Positions 25,386 through 34,702 of a stretch of 64,000 bases of DNA are shown here, one piece after another. Origin of the DNA: Caballeronia cordobensis (lineage in GTDB: Bacteria; Pseudomonadota; Gammaproteobacteria; Burkholderiales; Burkholderiaceae); NCBI RefSeq assembly GCF_001544575.2, contig NZ_FCNY02000010.1:62001-126000 (forward strand), written 5' to 3'. The translations under genes and the position numbers were made by a program. Each line of letters begins with the position of its first letter. Position 1 is the stretch's first letter. Under the pieces are notes generated by a model. The model was not told the DNA's origin. It did no database searches and worked only from the letters and a program-made list of their open reading frames with translations.

Positions 25386-26990
25386 CTGCGCTCGATGGGT
25401 CCGAGCGACGTTGAGGCAACACGCCCGTAGGCTCGCGTGTGACCGCAAGCAGATTGCACTGCTTCCCGAATGTGTCGATGACTACATCGGGCAAGACAAT
25501 CCGGTGAGAGTCATTGATGCATTCGTCGATGAGCTTGATCTTGCAGAACTCGGTTTCAACCGTACCACGCCCGCGATCACGGGCCGCCCGTCGTATCACC
25601 CGGGCGTGATGCTCGAGATTTACATCTACGGGTATCTGAACCGGATACCCTCAAGCCGGCGGCTGGAGCGTGAATGTCAGCGCAACGTCGAGTTGATGTG
25701 GTTGACGGGGCGTCTGGCGCCGGACTTCAAGACGATCGCCGACTTTCGCCGCGACAACGGGCCCGCCATCCGGAACGTATGCCGTCGTTTCGTCGAACTG
25801 TGTCGCGGACTGAAGCTGCTGTCCAGTGACATGGTGGCCATCGACGGCAGCAAGTTCAAGGCTGCGAACAGCCGCGACAGAAACTTCACGACGGGCAAAA
25901 TCGACAAGCGACAGCAGCAGATTGAGGAAAGCGTTCAGCGATATCTCGACCTGATTGAGAGTGCAGACCGGACGAGTCCGACGGGGTTCGATGTGAAGAC
26001 TGTGCGCCTGTACGAGAAGATTGCCAGCCTTCGCCAGCAGATGCGTGAACTCGACCAGGTCAGAAAGCAGTTGAAGAAGCAAGCGGACAAACAGCTGTCC
26101 ATGACGGATCCCGACGCACGGTCCATGGCAACAAGTGGGAGAGGCTCCGGCATAGTGGGCTACAACGTTCAGACCGCCGTAGACACAAAGCATCATCTGA
26201 TCGTCGCACACGAAGTGACAAACGTCGGAAACGATCACGGGCAACTCAGCCGGATGGCAACGTCTGCAAAAAATGCGATGGGCAAAGCGAGACTGAAGGT
26301 GTTGGCCGATCGTGGCTACTACAGCGGCCCGGAGATACGGGCGTGCGATCTGGACAACATCAGCGCGTACGTTCCCAAGCTACTCACCTCCGCATCAAGG
26401 AAGAAAGGTCTCTTCACGAAGGCCGACTTTGTCTACGAGTCAAAAAGCGACGTGTATCGATGCCCTGCCGGCGAGCGCGCCATTCATCGATTCAACACCG
26501 TTGAGCATGAAATGACCCTGCGGGTGTACTGGCCCAGTGCCTGCCCCCGTTGCCACCTCAAGGGCCGATGTTCGCCCAGCGACTATCGTCGCATCCGACG
26601 ATGGGAGCACGAAAATATCTTGGAAGCCATGCAGCGCCGCCTTGACCGGAAGCCCGATGCAATGACCATCCGCCGAAGTACCGTCGAGCATGTCTTCGGT
26701 ACCCTCAAGCACTGGATGGGTCCCGCACACTTCCTGACCCGGACGCTCGCGCGGGTGAGTACGGAGATGAGTCTTCAGGTATTGGCCTACAACCTGAAGC
26801 GGGTCATGAACATACTCGGTGTTGCGGGAACGATGAAGGCCATGAAGATGGCGGGAAGCTAAAGCCCCGAGGGGCTTTGCCGCACTCGCGAGACTCAATT
26901 GGCGTAAGCTGAATTTGCCGGACTTGACCCGGCGGAACCGAGCCTTGGCGTTTAGCGCCAAAAAATGAGTTCTCACACGGTCTCGGTCGC
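25386..26990 (+). mobile_element. IS1182-family element, left end truncated
   Basis: The right terminal repeat (CACACGGTCTCGGTCGC, to about 26990) resembles the right end of the copy at 20891-22530. The left terminal repeat is absent: the transposase reading frame begins only 26 bp after the tautomerase stop, where about 60 bp of IS sequence would be expected. Diverged from, and inverted relative to, the first copy. Confidence 0.7.
25411..26862 (+). pseudogene. IS1182-type transposase lacking its N-terminus
   Basis: 483 codons open from a TTG. Alignable to the other copy from CDRKQIALLPECVDDYIGQD onward; DDE-domain landmarks VAIDGSKFKAANSRD, DPDARSMATSG and VLADRGYYSG and the zinc-like CPRCHLKGRC are intact. 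The first residues of a normal start (MKRF...) are missing because the left end of the IS is lost. It might still be translated from a non-ATG codon, so inactivity is likely but not proven. Confidence 0.75.
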
Positions 26991-27028
26991 ATCCAGCCCT
27001 TTCCCGAAAACCCACGAAGAACAAAAAA

Positions 27029-27050
27029 AACCCGGCTCGAAAGCCGGGTT
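27029..27050 (-). terminator. Terminator of the methyltransferase-helicase operon
   Basis: AACCCGGC-TTTCGA-GCCGGGTT followed by eight T on the minus strand. Confidence 0.88.
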
Positions 27051-27096
27051 GTGATTAAAGGGTATGACGAGCGGCATCAGAGGGTGCCGCTAGTTC

Positions 27097-27345
27097 TCAT
27101 GCCGCCGCGCCAAACGCGGGCGGCAGCGATCGAGACAATAACGTCGTGACTGCCCCGGCCAACGTCCACTCGCCAAATTGCTGCTCATGGCTTTCATGGA
27201 CGAGACGGTCAAGGCACAGCACCTCAACGCCATCGACTTGAACCTTGCCAAGGACGTTCGCCAGCACCGCGCGATTGGAGCCTTCACGTTTAACCGTGAC
27301 GACTCCCTCCCCGACCACCACATACACATTCGAGTCTTTCGGCAT
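27097..27345 (-). CDS. Small hypothetical protein
   Basis: 82 residues, MPKDSNVYVVVGEGVVTVKR, with a basic and beta-rich N-terminal half and LDRLVHESHEQQFGEWTLAG in the middle. No family recognised. The start codon directly follows the stop of the methyltransferase-helicase gene, indicating translational coupling. Last gene before the terminator. Confidence 0.65.
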   Translation of the reverse strand: MPKDSNVYVVVGEGVVTVKREGSNRAVLANVLGKVQVDGVEVLCLDRLVHESHEQQFGEWTLAGAVTTLLSRSLPPAFGAAA

Positions 27346-30300
27346 TTACGCTGCCTCCTTCAAAAGTTTGCGCATGTCACCGGACGTTTCCGCCGACAGC
27401 AACGCGAGGTCATCGACAAAACGATCTAGCAGGGAGTCCATATGCAAGAACGTCTCGTCGTCCAGTTCTGGCGTCGCCCAGTCCAGCCCCGCCTGCGTCG
27501 CATCACGTTTGTGCGCGACCATTTGGTCCTGGTACTCGTCGATGCTTCCAGGCAGGTGGAAATAGACCACCTTCAACACGCCCTTCCGGTTCCATCGCAG
27601 CGCGCGCCGCATCGCCTGATACTCGATGCGCCACGTCCACGATCGGTCGTAGAAGAGGATGTAGTCGGCGTTGGGCAGGTTATAACCGGCGCGGCCCGAT
27701 GCCTTCGTAGCCATCAACCCGGTTGCCAGTCCGCCCAAGAACCGCTTGTCCTTATCGGCCACGCGACGCTTGATCGGGATCTCGCCATGAAACGGGACAG
27801 TCTGCACACCATGCGCATCCAGCTCGCGCGCCAGAAGATCAAGCACGCCCGGGTTTTCGGCGAACACGATTGCTTGCTTGCCTTCCGCCGCAATCGCTCT
27901 CATACGGCCCACGATAGCGCGCTGCTTGCTCGTGAGCCCGCCGAGGTATTCCACGCCCTCCATCCCGAACTGCGGGTAGTTGGCAGAGAAGTGAACAGCA
28001 CGGATTCGAGCGAGGATCGTCACCAGGTTGCACGCTTTCTTGTCATCGCGCGATGAGCGATACCAATCGGCGAACTCGTCGGCAGCGCGCAGATACGCGG
28101 CCAGATGCCCGCGATCCCAGTCCACCGTTTCCACCTCAAACTGAGGCGGCTCGATTTGGATGTAACGCGACACCTCGGGCTCGGCGACCAACCGCCGCTT
28201 GATATGCGGCGCGAGCATCGCCCGGTACAGGTGCAGGTTGCCGATCTTGGGCACCTCGCGCTTCGCCCCGTCCTGCAGGCTCTCCGCAAACTGCCACGTC
28301 ACCCACTCCAGCACCACGAAGTCATCCCTGAATCGATCGACGCCGCGCATCGCGTACTCGACCGAATTGATCCAGTTCTGCTCGAGATAACCGACGCGGT
28401 AGCCGTAGGGCTGTGCTGCCGTTCCATCACCACCGGAGAACGCAATCAACCCGAACGCGTCTCTTGGGTAGTTCGGGATCGGACTTCCCGTCAAAACGAA
28501 CCGTCGCCGCGCCGAAAGCTGCCAAAGCGCGCGGCTCTGATCGCTCGTGGGATTGGCGAGGCGCTCGCCCTCGTCGGCCACCAGCAGGCCGATGCGACGC
28601 CGCAGTCGATGCGCATACGTCCCGCGCGCAGATGCGGCTTTGTCGACCGGCATCCGCAGGCGCTCATACGAGATAAGGTTGATCTGTCGAAGGTCGCTGA
28701 GATCCGCCGCCGATTCGATTACCTGCACCTGATCGGCCGCGATAGGCAACTGCCCAATCTCCTTCAACATCTCCTCGATCAGCCTGGACTCAACGACGAT
28801 GAGGCCGTGCTTCACACCGGAGACGAGGATCAGCGCGAGCGCGAGCCGGGACTTGCCGCAACCCTGCTCCCATGCAACGACGCAACCGGTAGGCTTCAAC
28901 AGCGTTTCGACTAGATCATCGACCTGAAACTCCCAATCGAGCCACTGATCGACGCCGAGCGCCTTCACGCGTGAGCGCAGCGCCGCTGCTTGGTCGGGAA
29001 AGCGCGCGCACAGACCTTCGTGCACCACCTCCCATCCCTCGCTGACGTTGTCGACCGCGAACCGCGCATTGAGCTCGTCAACAGACAGGTGATACCAAAC
29101 GCCGTGCAGCGCATATCGGTAACGCCCGTCGGCTTCACGATCAAACTGGACTTCATCGCCCGCCTTGATGAGCGGACTGGCCCAGCGGCTCGCGTCGACC
29201 TTGTGGGTCTCCTTCGCGATGCCCGACACCTGATCTCGCGACCCAGCGCCGGTCGTCCACGCGACGTGCCGCAGTGGTATCGCCTGGCGCACACTACGCC
29301 TCGTGCGTCTGGTGAAGTGCTCCATGAACCCGGGCGCAAGTTGCGGCTCGCCACCGACGCTGCGGATTCGATCGAGCAACTGACCAAAAGCCGCGACCGG
29401 ATCGTCTTGCACCAGATACGTCTCCATATCCAGCAAGCCTTGCCCCGAGTAACGAAAGCCACGCGGCAGCCGGTGGCCGTCGCGCGAGTAAATGCGCTTT
29501 ACGAGAACCGCGTTGAGCACCATCGCTTCGTTGAAGCCACACGCAAAAGACAAGCGAATGCGCCGGCCATCGTGCGACACCTTGACCGACTTGTCGCCCG
29601 TGACGGCACGCGTGATGAACGGCACGCTGTCATCGAGCTTCTGCAGCCGCAGCCGAGCTTCCCCGAAGGAACGATCCTCGAAGTCCAGCCCGAGATCCGG
29701 GCCGGGCTTGGCCAGATCGTCGACGACCGCCCGGACGAAGTCCGAGGGACGATCGCGATAGCGGTCGAACACGACCACCGCCGTGCGTACGTTCGCGCCT
29801 TCGAGCTTGAATGCGTCCGCCGGCAGTTCGAAAAGGCCTGCCGCGCGGCGCTTCATGCGATCGCCCTGCTCGCCCGCGATCATCGACTCCGCGGTCGTGA
29901 TCGGCAGGAGCGCGACGACGATATTCGCCGCCTCAAGCGCCTGATGCACAGCGTAGTCGTGGCTCAATGCGCTGGTGTGCGCGCCGTACCGGCCCCACGT
30001 CGTGCATTCCAGCGTCTGCAGATGCGGCGACTCCAAATGGATCGAGAACGGAGGATTGATGATCGCGATATCGAAGCGCGCCGGATGGATATCCTCCATG
30101 CCAGCTTGCCGAAACTCGCAATCAAACCCCGCGTCCTCGAACACCTTCTGGCACTGCTGGATGACATCGGCGTGGACGTCGACGCCGTACACGGCATGGC
30201 GTTCCGGGTCTGCGTACTGAAAGAGGCGCCCGGAACCAACCGAGTTATCCAGGATCCGGATAAGCCGATTGACCTTCCAGCCGCTGACGAAGCTCCACAT

Positions 30301-30465
30301 GAACGCCGCAATGGCGTCCGGGGTGAAGAATTGCCCGAGGTGCTGACGCCGTGCCGCTGCCAGCTCGCCCTGATGGGCGATCGACGGTGCCTGCGATCCC
30401 AAACTCCTGATCCCGCGCAACGGCTCATACCAGTCCCGCTCGTACGAAAACAGATCTCTCTGCAT
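27346..30465 (-). CDS. DNA methyltransferase-SNF2 helicase fusion
   Basis: 1,039 residues. The N-terminal third is an N6-adenine methyltransferase: ILDNSVGSGRLFQYADP (motif I) near residue 70 and INPPFSI (motif IV) near 137. The C-terminal half is a superfamily 2 helicase: EQGCGKSRLALALIL (Walker A) near 545, LLVADEGERL near 633, LTGSPIPNYPRDAF, and a helicase C domain with FHGEIPIKRR and YQAMRRALRWNRKG. Such fusions on mobile elements (for example the phage P1 DarB type) protect incoming DNA or remodel it. Follows an unknown gene from the promoter at 31464-31510; AGAGG 6 bases before the ATG. Confidence 0.88.
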   Translation of the reverse strand: MQRDLFSYERDWYEPLRGIRSLGSQAPSIAHQGELAAARRQHLGQFFTPDAIAAFMWSFVSGWKVNRLIRILDNSVGSGRLFQYADPERHAVYGVDVHADVIQQCQKVFEDAGFDCEFRQAGMEDIHPARFDIAIINPPFSIHLESPHLQTLECTTWGRYGAHTSALSHDYAVHQALEAANIVVALLPITTAESMIAGEQGDRMKRRAAGLFELPADAFKLEGANVRTAVVVFDRYRDRPSDFVRAVVDDLAKPGPDLGLDFEDRSFGEARLRLQKLDDSVPFITRAVTGDKSVKVSHDGRRIRLSFACGFNEAMVLNAVLVKRIYSRDGHRLPRGFRYSGQGLLDMETYLVQDDPVAAFGQLLDRIRSVGGEPQLAPGFMEHFTRRTRRSVRQAIPLRHVAWTTGAGSRDQVSGIAKETHKVDASRWASPLIKAGDEVQFDREADGRYRYALHGVWYHLSVDELNARFAVDNVSEGWEVVHEGLCARFPDQAAALRSRVKALGVDQWLDWEFQVDDLVETLLKPTGCVVAWEQGCGKSRLALALILVSGVKHGLIVVESRLIEEMLKEIGQLPIAADQVQVIESAADLSDLRQINLISYERLRMPVDKAASARGTYAHRLRRRIGLLVADEGERLANPTSDQSRALWQLSARRRFVLTGSPIPNYPRDAFGLIAFSGGDGTAAQPYGYRVGYLEQNWINSVEYAMRGVDRFRDDFVVLEWVTWQFAESLQDGAKREVPKIGNLHLYRAMLAPHIKRRLVAEPEVSRYIQIEPPQFEVETVDWDRGHLAAYLRAADEFADWYRSSRDDKKACNLVTILARIRAVHFSANYPQFGMEGVEYLGGLTSKQRAIVGRMRAIAAEGKQAIVFAENPGVLDLLARELDAHGVQTVPFHGEIPIKRRVADKDKRFLGGLATGLMATKASGRAGYNLPNADYILFYDRSWTWRIEYQAMRRALRWNRKGVLKVVYFHLPGSIDEYQDQMVAHKRDATQAGLDWATPELDDETFLHMDSLLDRFVDDLALLSAETSGDMRKLLKEAA

Positions 30466-30487
30466 GAATTGCCTCTAGAAATGAAAA

Positions 30488-30505
30488 GACCCGCCGAAGC
30501 GGGTC
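30488..30505 (-). terminator. Terminator directly before methyltransferase-helicase gene
   Basis: GACCCGC-TTCG-GCGGGTC with TTTTC on the minus strand; ends 23 bp before the next start codon. Confidence 0.8.
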
Positions 30506-30528
30506 GAAAGGATGGAACGGTGGACGCT

Positions 30529-31323
30529 TTAGTACCGGTCGCGCGAGGCGAGGTACGTGGCGCCGAACTCACTAATGAAGAGGGACAACGCGTCACCCAC
30601 GTCGTGAGCGAACTTGAACTGCCATTTGTCGTTGAACAGCACGATCTCCAGCCCCGTAAACGACAGCTTCTCGCGAGTGGAGAACGTCAATCGGTGGACG
30701 CTGAAGTTGCGCAGTTGCATCGCCAGCGCGCCGAACTGATGCTTCTTCGCGAAAGTCGCCAGGCCATCGAAGGTCGTGACGACTGCCTGCTGCGAGGAGT
30801 AATAGACCTCGCGCTGACCTTTCGAATGGAAGCACGACTGGGAGGTGACGCGCTTTTCGAGAATCACCGCGCTGCTGGTGCGCTTGATCTCGGTATCGGG
30901 CTTCAGCCAGAAGCCGTCGATGATGGCCTTGGCTGCCTGCTCGAACGCGACTCGCTCGCCAGCTTCACCGCGGAACGTACGCTCGAGGTGTCGCCAGAAG
31001 CCGTCCAAGTCAGGGATGTTGTTCTTCCTCAGATCCTCCTCGATATCGAGACCGCATCGGTCGAGTTCGCGACACTGGTCGATCTCGATTCTGCCGCCGA
31101 CGGGGGCGAACTTCCGGCTTGCCTCCATCACAAGCCGCGAGAGCAGCCTGCGACAGAACGTGTTGAGCTCGCGCTCGACCTTGTATTCGCTGCGCACTTC
31201 CATCGCTGAATATTCGGTCAGCCCGTCTGCGAAGACATCGCGCTCCGCCTGGACGACAGCTCGATATGCCACTGCTGCTGCCGTTTGTGCCGTCTTGAAC
31301 TGCTCGATCAGTTGTGTGTACAT
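30529..31323 (-). CDS. Hypothetical protein (possibly DUF4942-like)
   Basis: 264 residues from MYTQLIEQFKTAQTAAAVAY, with GGAG 7 bases before the ATG. The N-terminal half is helical and likely coiled; a beta-rich C-terminus (FSVHRLTFSTREKLSFTGLEIVLFNDKWQFKF) follows. The position upstream of a plasmid methyltransferase is where DUF4942 genes are often found, but I could not confirm this from sequence. First gene of the 31.4-kb operon, with a leader stem-loop (31355-31381). Confidence 0.6.
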   Translation of the reverse strand: MYTQLIEQFKTAQTAAAVAYRAVVQAERDVFADGLTEYSAMEVRSEYKVERELNTFCRRLLSRLVMEASRKFAPVGGRIEIDQCRELDRCGLDIEEDLRKNNIPDLDGFWRHLERTFRGEAGERVAFEQAAKAIIDGFWLKPDTEIKRTSSAVILEKRVTSQSCFHSKGQREVYYSSQQAVVTTFDGLATFAKKHQFGALAMQLRNFSVHRLTFSTREKLSFTGLEIVLFNDKWQFKFAHDVGDALSLFISEFGATYLASRDRY

Positions 31324-31354
31324 GCGATTGCTCCATAGGATGAGCAGGCGCACG

Positions 31355-31381
31355 CCCGCGAAGGGGACATGCCCCTGCGGG
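31355..31381 (-). promoter_or_regulatory. Leader stem-loop, 30529-31323 gene
   Basis: Minus strand: CCCGC-A-GGGG, loop CAUGU, CCCC-UU-CGCGGG. Confidence 0.62.
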
Positions 31382-31431
31382 TAGAAAAAGCAGAAGATTG
31401 ATTGAGCGGTGAGCTTGCTAAGCGCCGCATC

Positions 31432-31510
31432 GTCGATGCGCTAGAAGCGCGGGTGGTAGTGCAACAGTACATGCACGAGGTTCCGCCGCTGACTCGAAAG
31501 GCGATCTTTT
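31432..31510 (-). promoter_or_regulatory. Regulon promoter and 5' hairpin, methyltransferase-helicase operon
   Basis: Minus strand: box AAAAGATCGCCTTTC (31496-31510), 26 bp, -10 TACTGT (31464-31469), 10 bp, then CCC-GCGCT-TCT-AGCGC-AUCGAC (31432-31455). Confidence 0.72.
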
Positions 31511-31542
31511 CATGGTGCCTTTCGTCCTCAGGCATGGAAACC

Positions 31543-31577
31543 TTATCCACAGTTTCTGTGGCTAACCTTGGGGATAA
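31543..31577. promoter_or_regulatory. Cluster of three DnaA-box-like sites
   Basis: TTATCCACA (31543-31551, exact match to the classical DnaA box), TTAGCCACA (31557-31565, minus) and TTATCCCCA (31569-31577, minus), each of the latter with one mismatch. The first two form an inverted repeat around TTT. Lies upstream of the divergent genes at 31323 and 31754; could be a replication or operator site. Confidence 0.45.
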
Positions 31578-31753
31578 CCTGAGCCGCCGCCCGATGTTTG
31601 CGATACATCCACGGTCGGCGAAAAACGCGCCCGTGCGCGTATCCTCCTCAAAAGACGCAACGATTTCGGTCCCTTTCGCCGGTCCGCCGCTGGCCTGCTG
31701 AGATCAGAATTTCGAGGTGCACGCGTGTGCGTGCGATCCCTTCGAGCACGTCC

Positions 31754-32200
31754 ATGAAAGTAAGTCACATTGCGACCATCGCGTTCCTTAGTGCCTCAGC
31801 CATCGGCATGACCGGAGCGGTTAGCGTTGTCGCGCGCCAGTTCACGATCGAACGCTCAGCCGTTCAGGTCGTCGTTGATACCAGCATCGCCGCACGCCTC
31901 CAGGGCTTATCTGACGCGATGGAGCACGTCCCAACTGCTGAGCGTCCTTTGCTGCTGTCGAAATACGGCTTCCAGGACGAAACGGCGCTCGGTGCTGCTC
32001 TAACAGCGCAGCGGCGCGATCTGGACTCAGCAGAGAGACTGCGCGCTGCGGAACTCGCTGCCAACGAAAAACGCTTGGCCGCTTTGCTGGCGGCATGTGG
32101 CCTCAGTGCGATTGTCGCCATTATGGGAGCCGTTGCGCTCTACGACGCGCACGTGGCTCGCGGCCGAGGGACGCGCGAAGCCGACACCGTTGCCGCCTAG
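31754..32200 (+). CDS. Hypothetical membrane protein
   Basis: 148 residues from MKVSHIATIAFLSASAIG. An N-terminal hydrophobic segment (about 5-25) serves as signal anchor, a central helical, charged region (SIAARLQGLSDAMEHVPTAE to AANEKRLAAL) would lie in the periplasm, and a second transmembrane helix lies near the C-terminus (LLAACGLSAIVAIMGAVALY). No family recognised. Confidence 0.7.
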   Translation: MKVSHIATIAFLSASAIGMTGAVSVVARQFTIERSAVQVVVDTSIAARLQGLSDAMEHVPTAERPLLLSKYGFQDETALGAALTAQRRDLDSAERLRAAELAANEKRLAALLAACGLSAIVAIMGAVALYDAHVARGRGTREADTVAA

Positions 32201-32235
32201 CGCCGTGCCGTCCAACCTCGCTTTGCCGACACAAG

Positions 32236-32565
32236 ATGAATCTAATCGTTGTTAGCTTCGAAGACTTCACAAAGGACCCCGCCGGCGCGCGTGCTGACTC
32301 GGTACCGTCTAAGGGCTTCCCCGACAGCTGGATCGACGCGCTGGTCGGTACCGGCTCCGTCTTCTCGCGCGATGAAGCAGCGCCCGGAGCTGTAAAGACG
32401 ATCGGCCTTCGCTTTCCTAGCGGCGAGCACGCCGAGCAGTTTTGCCTGAGCGTACGCAAAGTGGCCAATCTCCTCGGGACCCGGGCACACATACACAAGG
32501 TTCCCGCCCATCAGGTGGACCTGACACTGAGCGAGGCCTCAAGACATCGTGCAAGTGTCATTTGA
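32236..32565 (+). CDS. Hypothetical protein
   Basis: 109 residues from MNLIVVSFEDFTKDP. Contains GFPDSWIDALVGTGSVFSRD and LRFPSGEHAEQFCLSVRKVA; soluble, mixed alpha/beta, family not recognised. It overlaps the DUF1173-type gene by 17 bp, so the two are probably cotranslated. Confidence 0.62.
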   Translation: MNLIVVSFEDFTKDPAGARADSVPSKGFPDSWIDALVGTGSVFSRDEAAPGAVKTIGLRFPSGEHAEQFCLSVRKVANLLGTRAHIHKVPAHQVDLTLSEASRHRASVI

Positions 32566-33760
32566 CGGACTCACAGTCGCACTCGAAGACGTTCAAGACA
32601 ACCCGGCGCGGTACGCACGCCAGCTCGAACGCGCAAAGAAGTCACCGGGTTACGCCGTATGCCGCTGCCGGGAGCGCGTCGCGGGAACACTCTTGCGCCT
32701 CGTTGTGAGACGCTACGGCGCGCTTTTTCATCTCGCAAGATGGCCAGACGACGGGCCAAACCACGACGAGATCTCATGTCCGTTCTATGCCGCGGCGCCC
32801 ATCAAAGATGGAAGACCGCCCGACGCCCTCAGTGCGATCCAGCAAACGCCCGCAGGGCTGAACGTCAAGCTCGACGCCTCGCTATCTGTTCGAACGCTCC
32901 AACGGTCGATACGCGCTGAAGGCGGCTCCTCGCTCACCACCACAACTCGCCGCGCCGCACCGCTCCTTGGGTTTCTGCAACGCGTTTGGCTCGAGGCCAA
33001 TTTGCACGTCTGGCAAGGAGGTTCTACGCGCGGTTGGGGTCAGTGCAACGCACAGCTCGTGGCCGCTCTAGGCGATGGCAAGCTTAACGGTAAGCCCATC
33101 CATGAGGTCTTGCATGTCATGCGGCGACATGACGAGAGCCAAGCGCAATCCATTGTCGCCGAGTTCAATGCGTTCCTAGACGAGATCACGACCACACCCC
33201 ACGCTTCTCAACGCCGATTGGTGCTCGGCGAGCTCCGCGGCGTGGTGGCCTCGAAGTACGGCTTCGTCGTCGCGCTACGCCAAACGAAGCGCACATTCTT
33301 CGCCTCCACACCCGTTATCGAATCGGCCGCCGCGTCGTTCAGGTCCGCCTGGGCGATGACAGGTAACGCTAGCGCGCGCGTCGTGATTCTCGCCTTGGTC
33401 GAGCGGACAAGGGACGGAAATCTTCGGATCATCGACCTTGCGCTGCAACTGTGCAGCAGCAGTTTTGTTCCCTGCGATTCGAGCTATGAGGTGGAGATGG
33501 CTAACCGGCTCGTCGCCGAGCGCCGACGTTTCATCAAGCCTATGAGGCTCGAGGCCGGCGACGTCATGCTGCCCGACTTTCAACTGACCGATACCCGACA
33601 GCCGACGGCGATCGAAATTTATGGGATGCAAGGCAATGAGCAGTATCTCGCCCGAAAGAAAGAGAAACAGGCGCTGTACGCGCGCGACGCAAAGCCGTGC
33701 GTTGAGTGGATACCGCCGGCCGACCTCGCGTCAGTACGGCTTCCTAGACCGTTGACTTGA
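32549..33760 (+). CDS. DUF1173-family protein
   Basis: 403 residues from a GTG start. Matches the DUF1173 plan: an N-terminal CxC segment (YAVCRCRERVAG) and CPFY, then NVKLDASLSVRT, LLGFLQRVWLEANLHVWQGG, QRRLVLGELRGVVASKYGFV and a C-terminal YEVEMANRLVAERRRFIKPM. DUF1173 proteins are encoded on conjugative elements and their role is unknown. Overlaps the preceding gene by 17 bp. It ends 50 bp before a further small gene. Confidence 0.87.
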   Translation: MQVSFDGLTVALEDVQDNPARYARQLERAKKSPGYAVCRCRERVAGTLLRLVVRRYGALFHLARWPDDGPNHDEISCPFYAAAPIKDGRPPDALSAIQQTPAGLNVKLDASLSVRTLQRSIRAEGGSSLTTTTRRAAPLLGFLQRVWLEANLHVWQGGSTRGWGQCNAQLVAALGDGKLNGKPIHEVLHVMRRHDESQAQSIVAEFNAFLDEITTTPHASQRRLVLGELRGVVASKYGFVVALRQTKRTFFASTPVIESAAASFRSAWAMTGNASARVVILALVERTRDGNLRIIDLALQLCSSSFVPCDSSYEVEMANRLVAERRRFIKPMRLEAGDVMLPDFQLTDTRQPTAIEIYGMQGNEQYLARKKEKQALYARDAKPCVEWIPPADLASVRLPRPLT

Positions 33761-33814
33761 CGGTCGCTCCTTCTAGGATACTTTGAGCGCATCCGTAACT
33801 GCTGAGCAAATGAT

Positions 33815-34324
33815 ATGGCCGCGAACTCGTTCTTTCTGAATCGTGCAGTCGCGCGTAACGCCGACTGGCAAGTGAACTACCCCGCGCTCGCGATGGCAAG
33901 CACCATCGACGCGGTCGACGAACGACGCAAGCAGATCGTCGTTGCTGCTGCGGACGAAACTTCCCTGCGCGCGGTGTTCTTCAGTTCCCTCGGTGCAATA
34001 CTCGACATCAACGCAACTTGGGACGAACTGGAGCGGTCAGGCAAGGGATGGCTCGCTTTCACCATACGCTGGAACCGGTGGTGGTTGCCCAACGCTGATC
34101 ATGTTCAATGGCTAGCGCAGCACGCGTTCGCGCCAACTGATCTTCGCTTCGCGAATCGGTACCAGGGGTCCGCCGCCGGTGATACCGCCTCTTTTCGCGA
34201 ATTCCTCGATGTCGTTGAACTCCACTATCGCCGCGACCCGGCCATCTCCAGCGTCCTGTTCGCGCCCAACGCCATTGCAGCCGTCGCGACTTCGCCAATC
34301 AATACGGCCATGCGTCATTCATAA
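33815..34324 (+). CDS. Hypothetical protein
   Basis: 169 residues from MAANSFFLNRAVARNADWQV. A middle segment (LAFTIRWNRWWLPNADHVQW) is rich in aromatic residues. No membrane segment or known motif. Encoded between the DUF1173-type gene and a small Cys-containing protein in the same direction. Confidence 0.55.
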   Translation: MAANSFFLNRAVARNADWQVNYPALAMASTIDAVDERRKQIVVAAADETSLRAVFFSSLGAILDINATWDELERSGKGWLAFTIRWNRWWLPNADHVQWLAQHAFAPTDLRFANRYQGSAAGDTASFREFLDVVELHYRRDPAISSVLFAPNAIAAVATSPINTAMRHS

Positions 34325-34332
34325 GACCGTCA

Positions 34333-34632
34333 ATGCGCAAGGTCATTCCCTTCGGCAGGCGAGCCGTCGCTCCTAACACGCCCCGCGATGTCGAGGCCAA
34401 CTGTGCACACCGAAATCTTCGGCTCGTCGAACAGAGCGATATCGTCATGTGCGCCGTTTGTCACGCCACGCTCAGTCCTATTTGGGCGCTCTCGATGCTG
34501 TCCGAGCAGTATGCATTTGCGATGGCTCACATCGACCGGCTCAAATCTCGAATCGAGCTCGCCGACGCTCGGATCCTAGAGTTATCGCAGGAACTCGATG
34601 CAATGTTGCCGGGCGAAAAGAAGCCTGAATAA
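34333..34632 (+). CDS. Small Cys/His-containing protein
   Basis: 99 residues, MRKVIPFGRRAVAPNTPRDV. CAHRN, CAVCHATL could make a small zinc-binding knuckle (residues about 24-45), followed by a helical, probably coiled-coil C-terminus (IDRLKSRIELADARILELSQ). Begins 8 bp after the preceding stop. Function unknown. Confidence 0.55.
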   Translation: MRKVIPFGRRAVAPNTPRDVEANCAHRNLRLVEQSDIVMCAVCHATLSPIWALSMLSEQYAFAMAHIDRLKSRIELADARILELSQELDAMLPGEKKPE

Positions 34633-34702
34633 GTCGTCTACCGACACTTGACCAACCGTCGAACAGTGGTGCAATAGATCATCAACGACTCAGGAATGCA
34701 CC

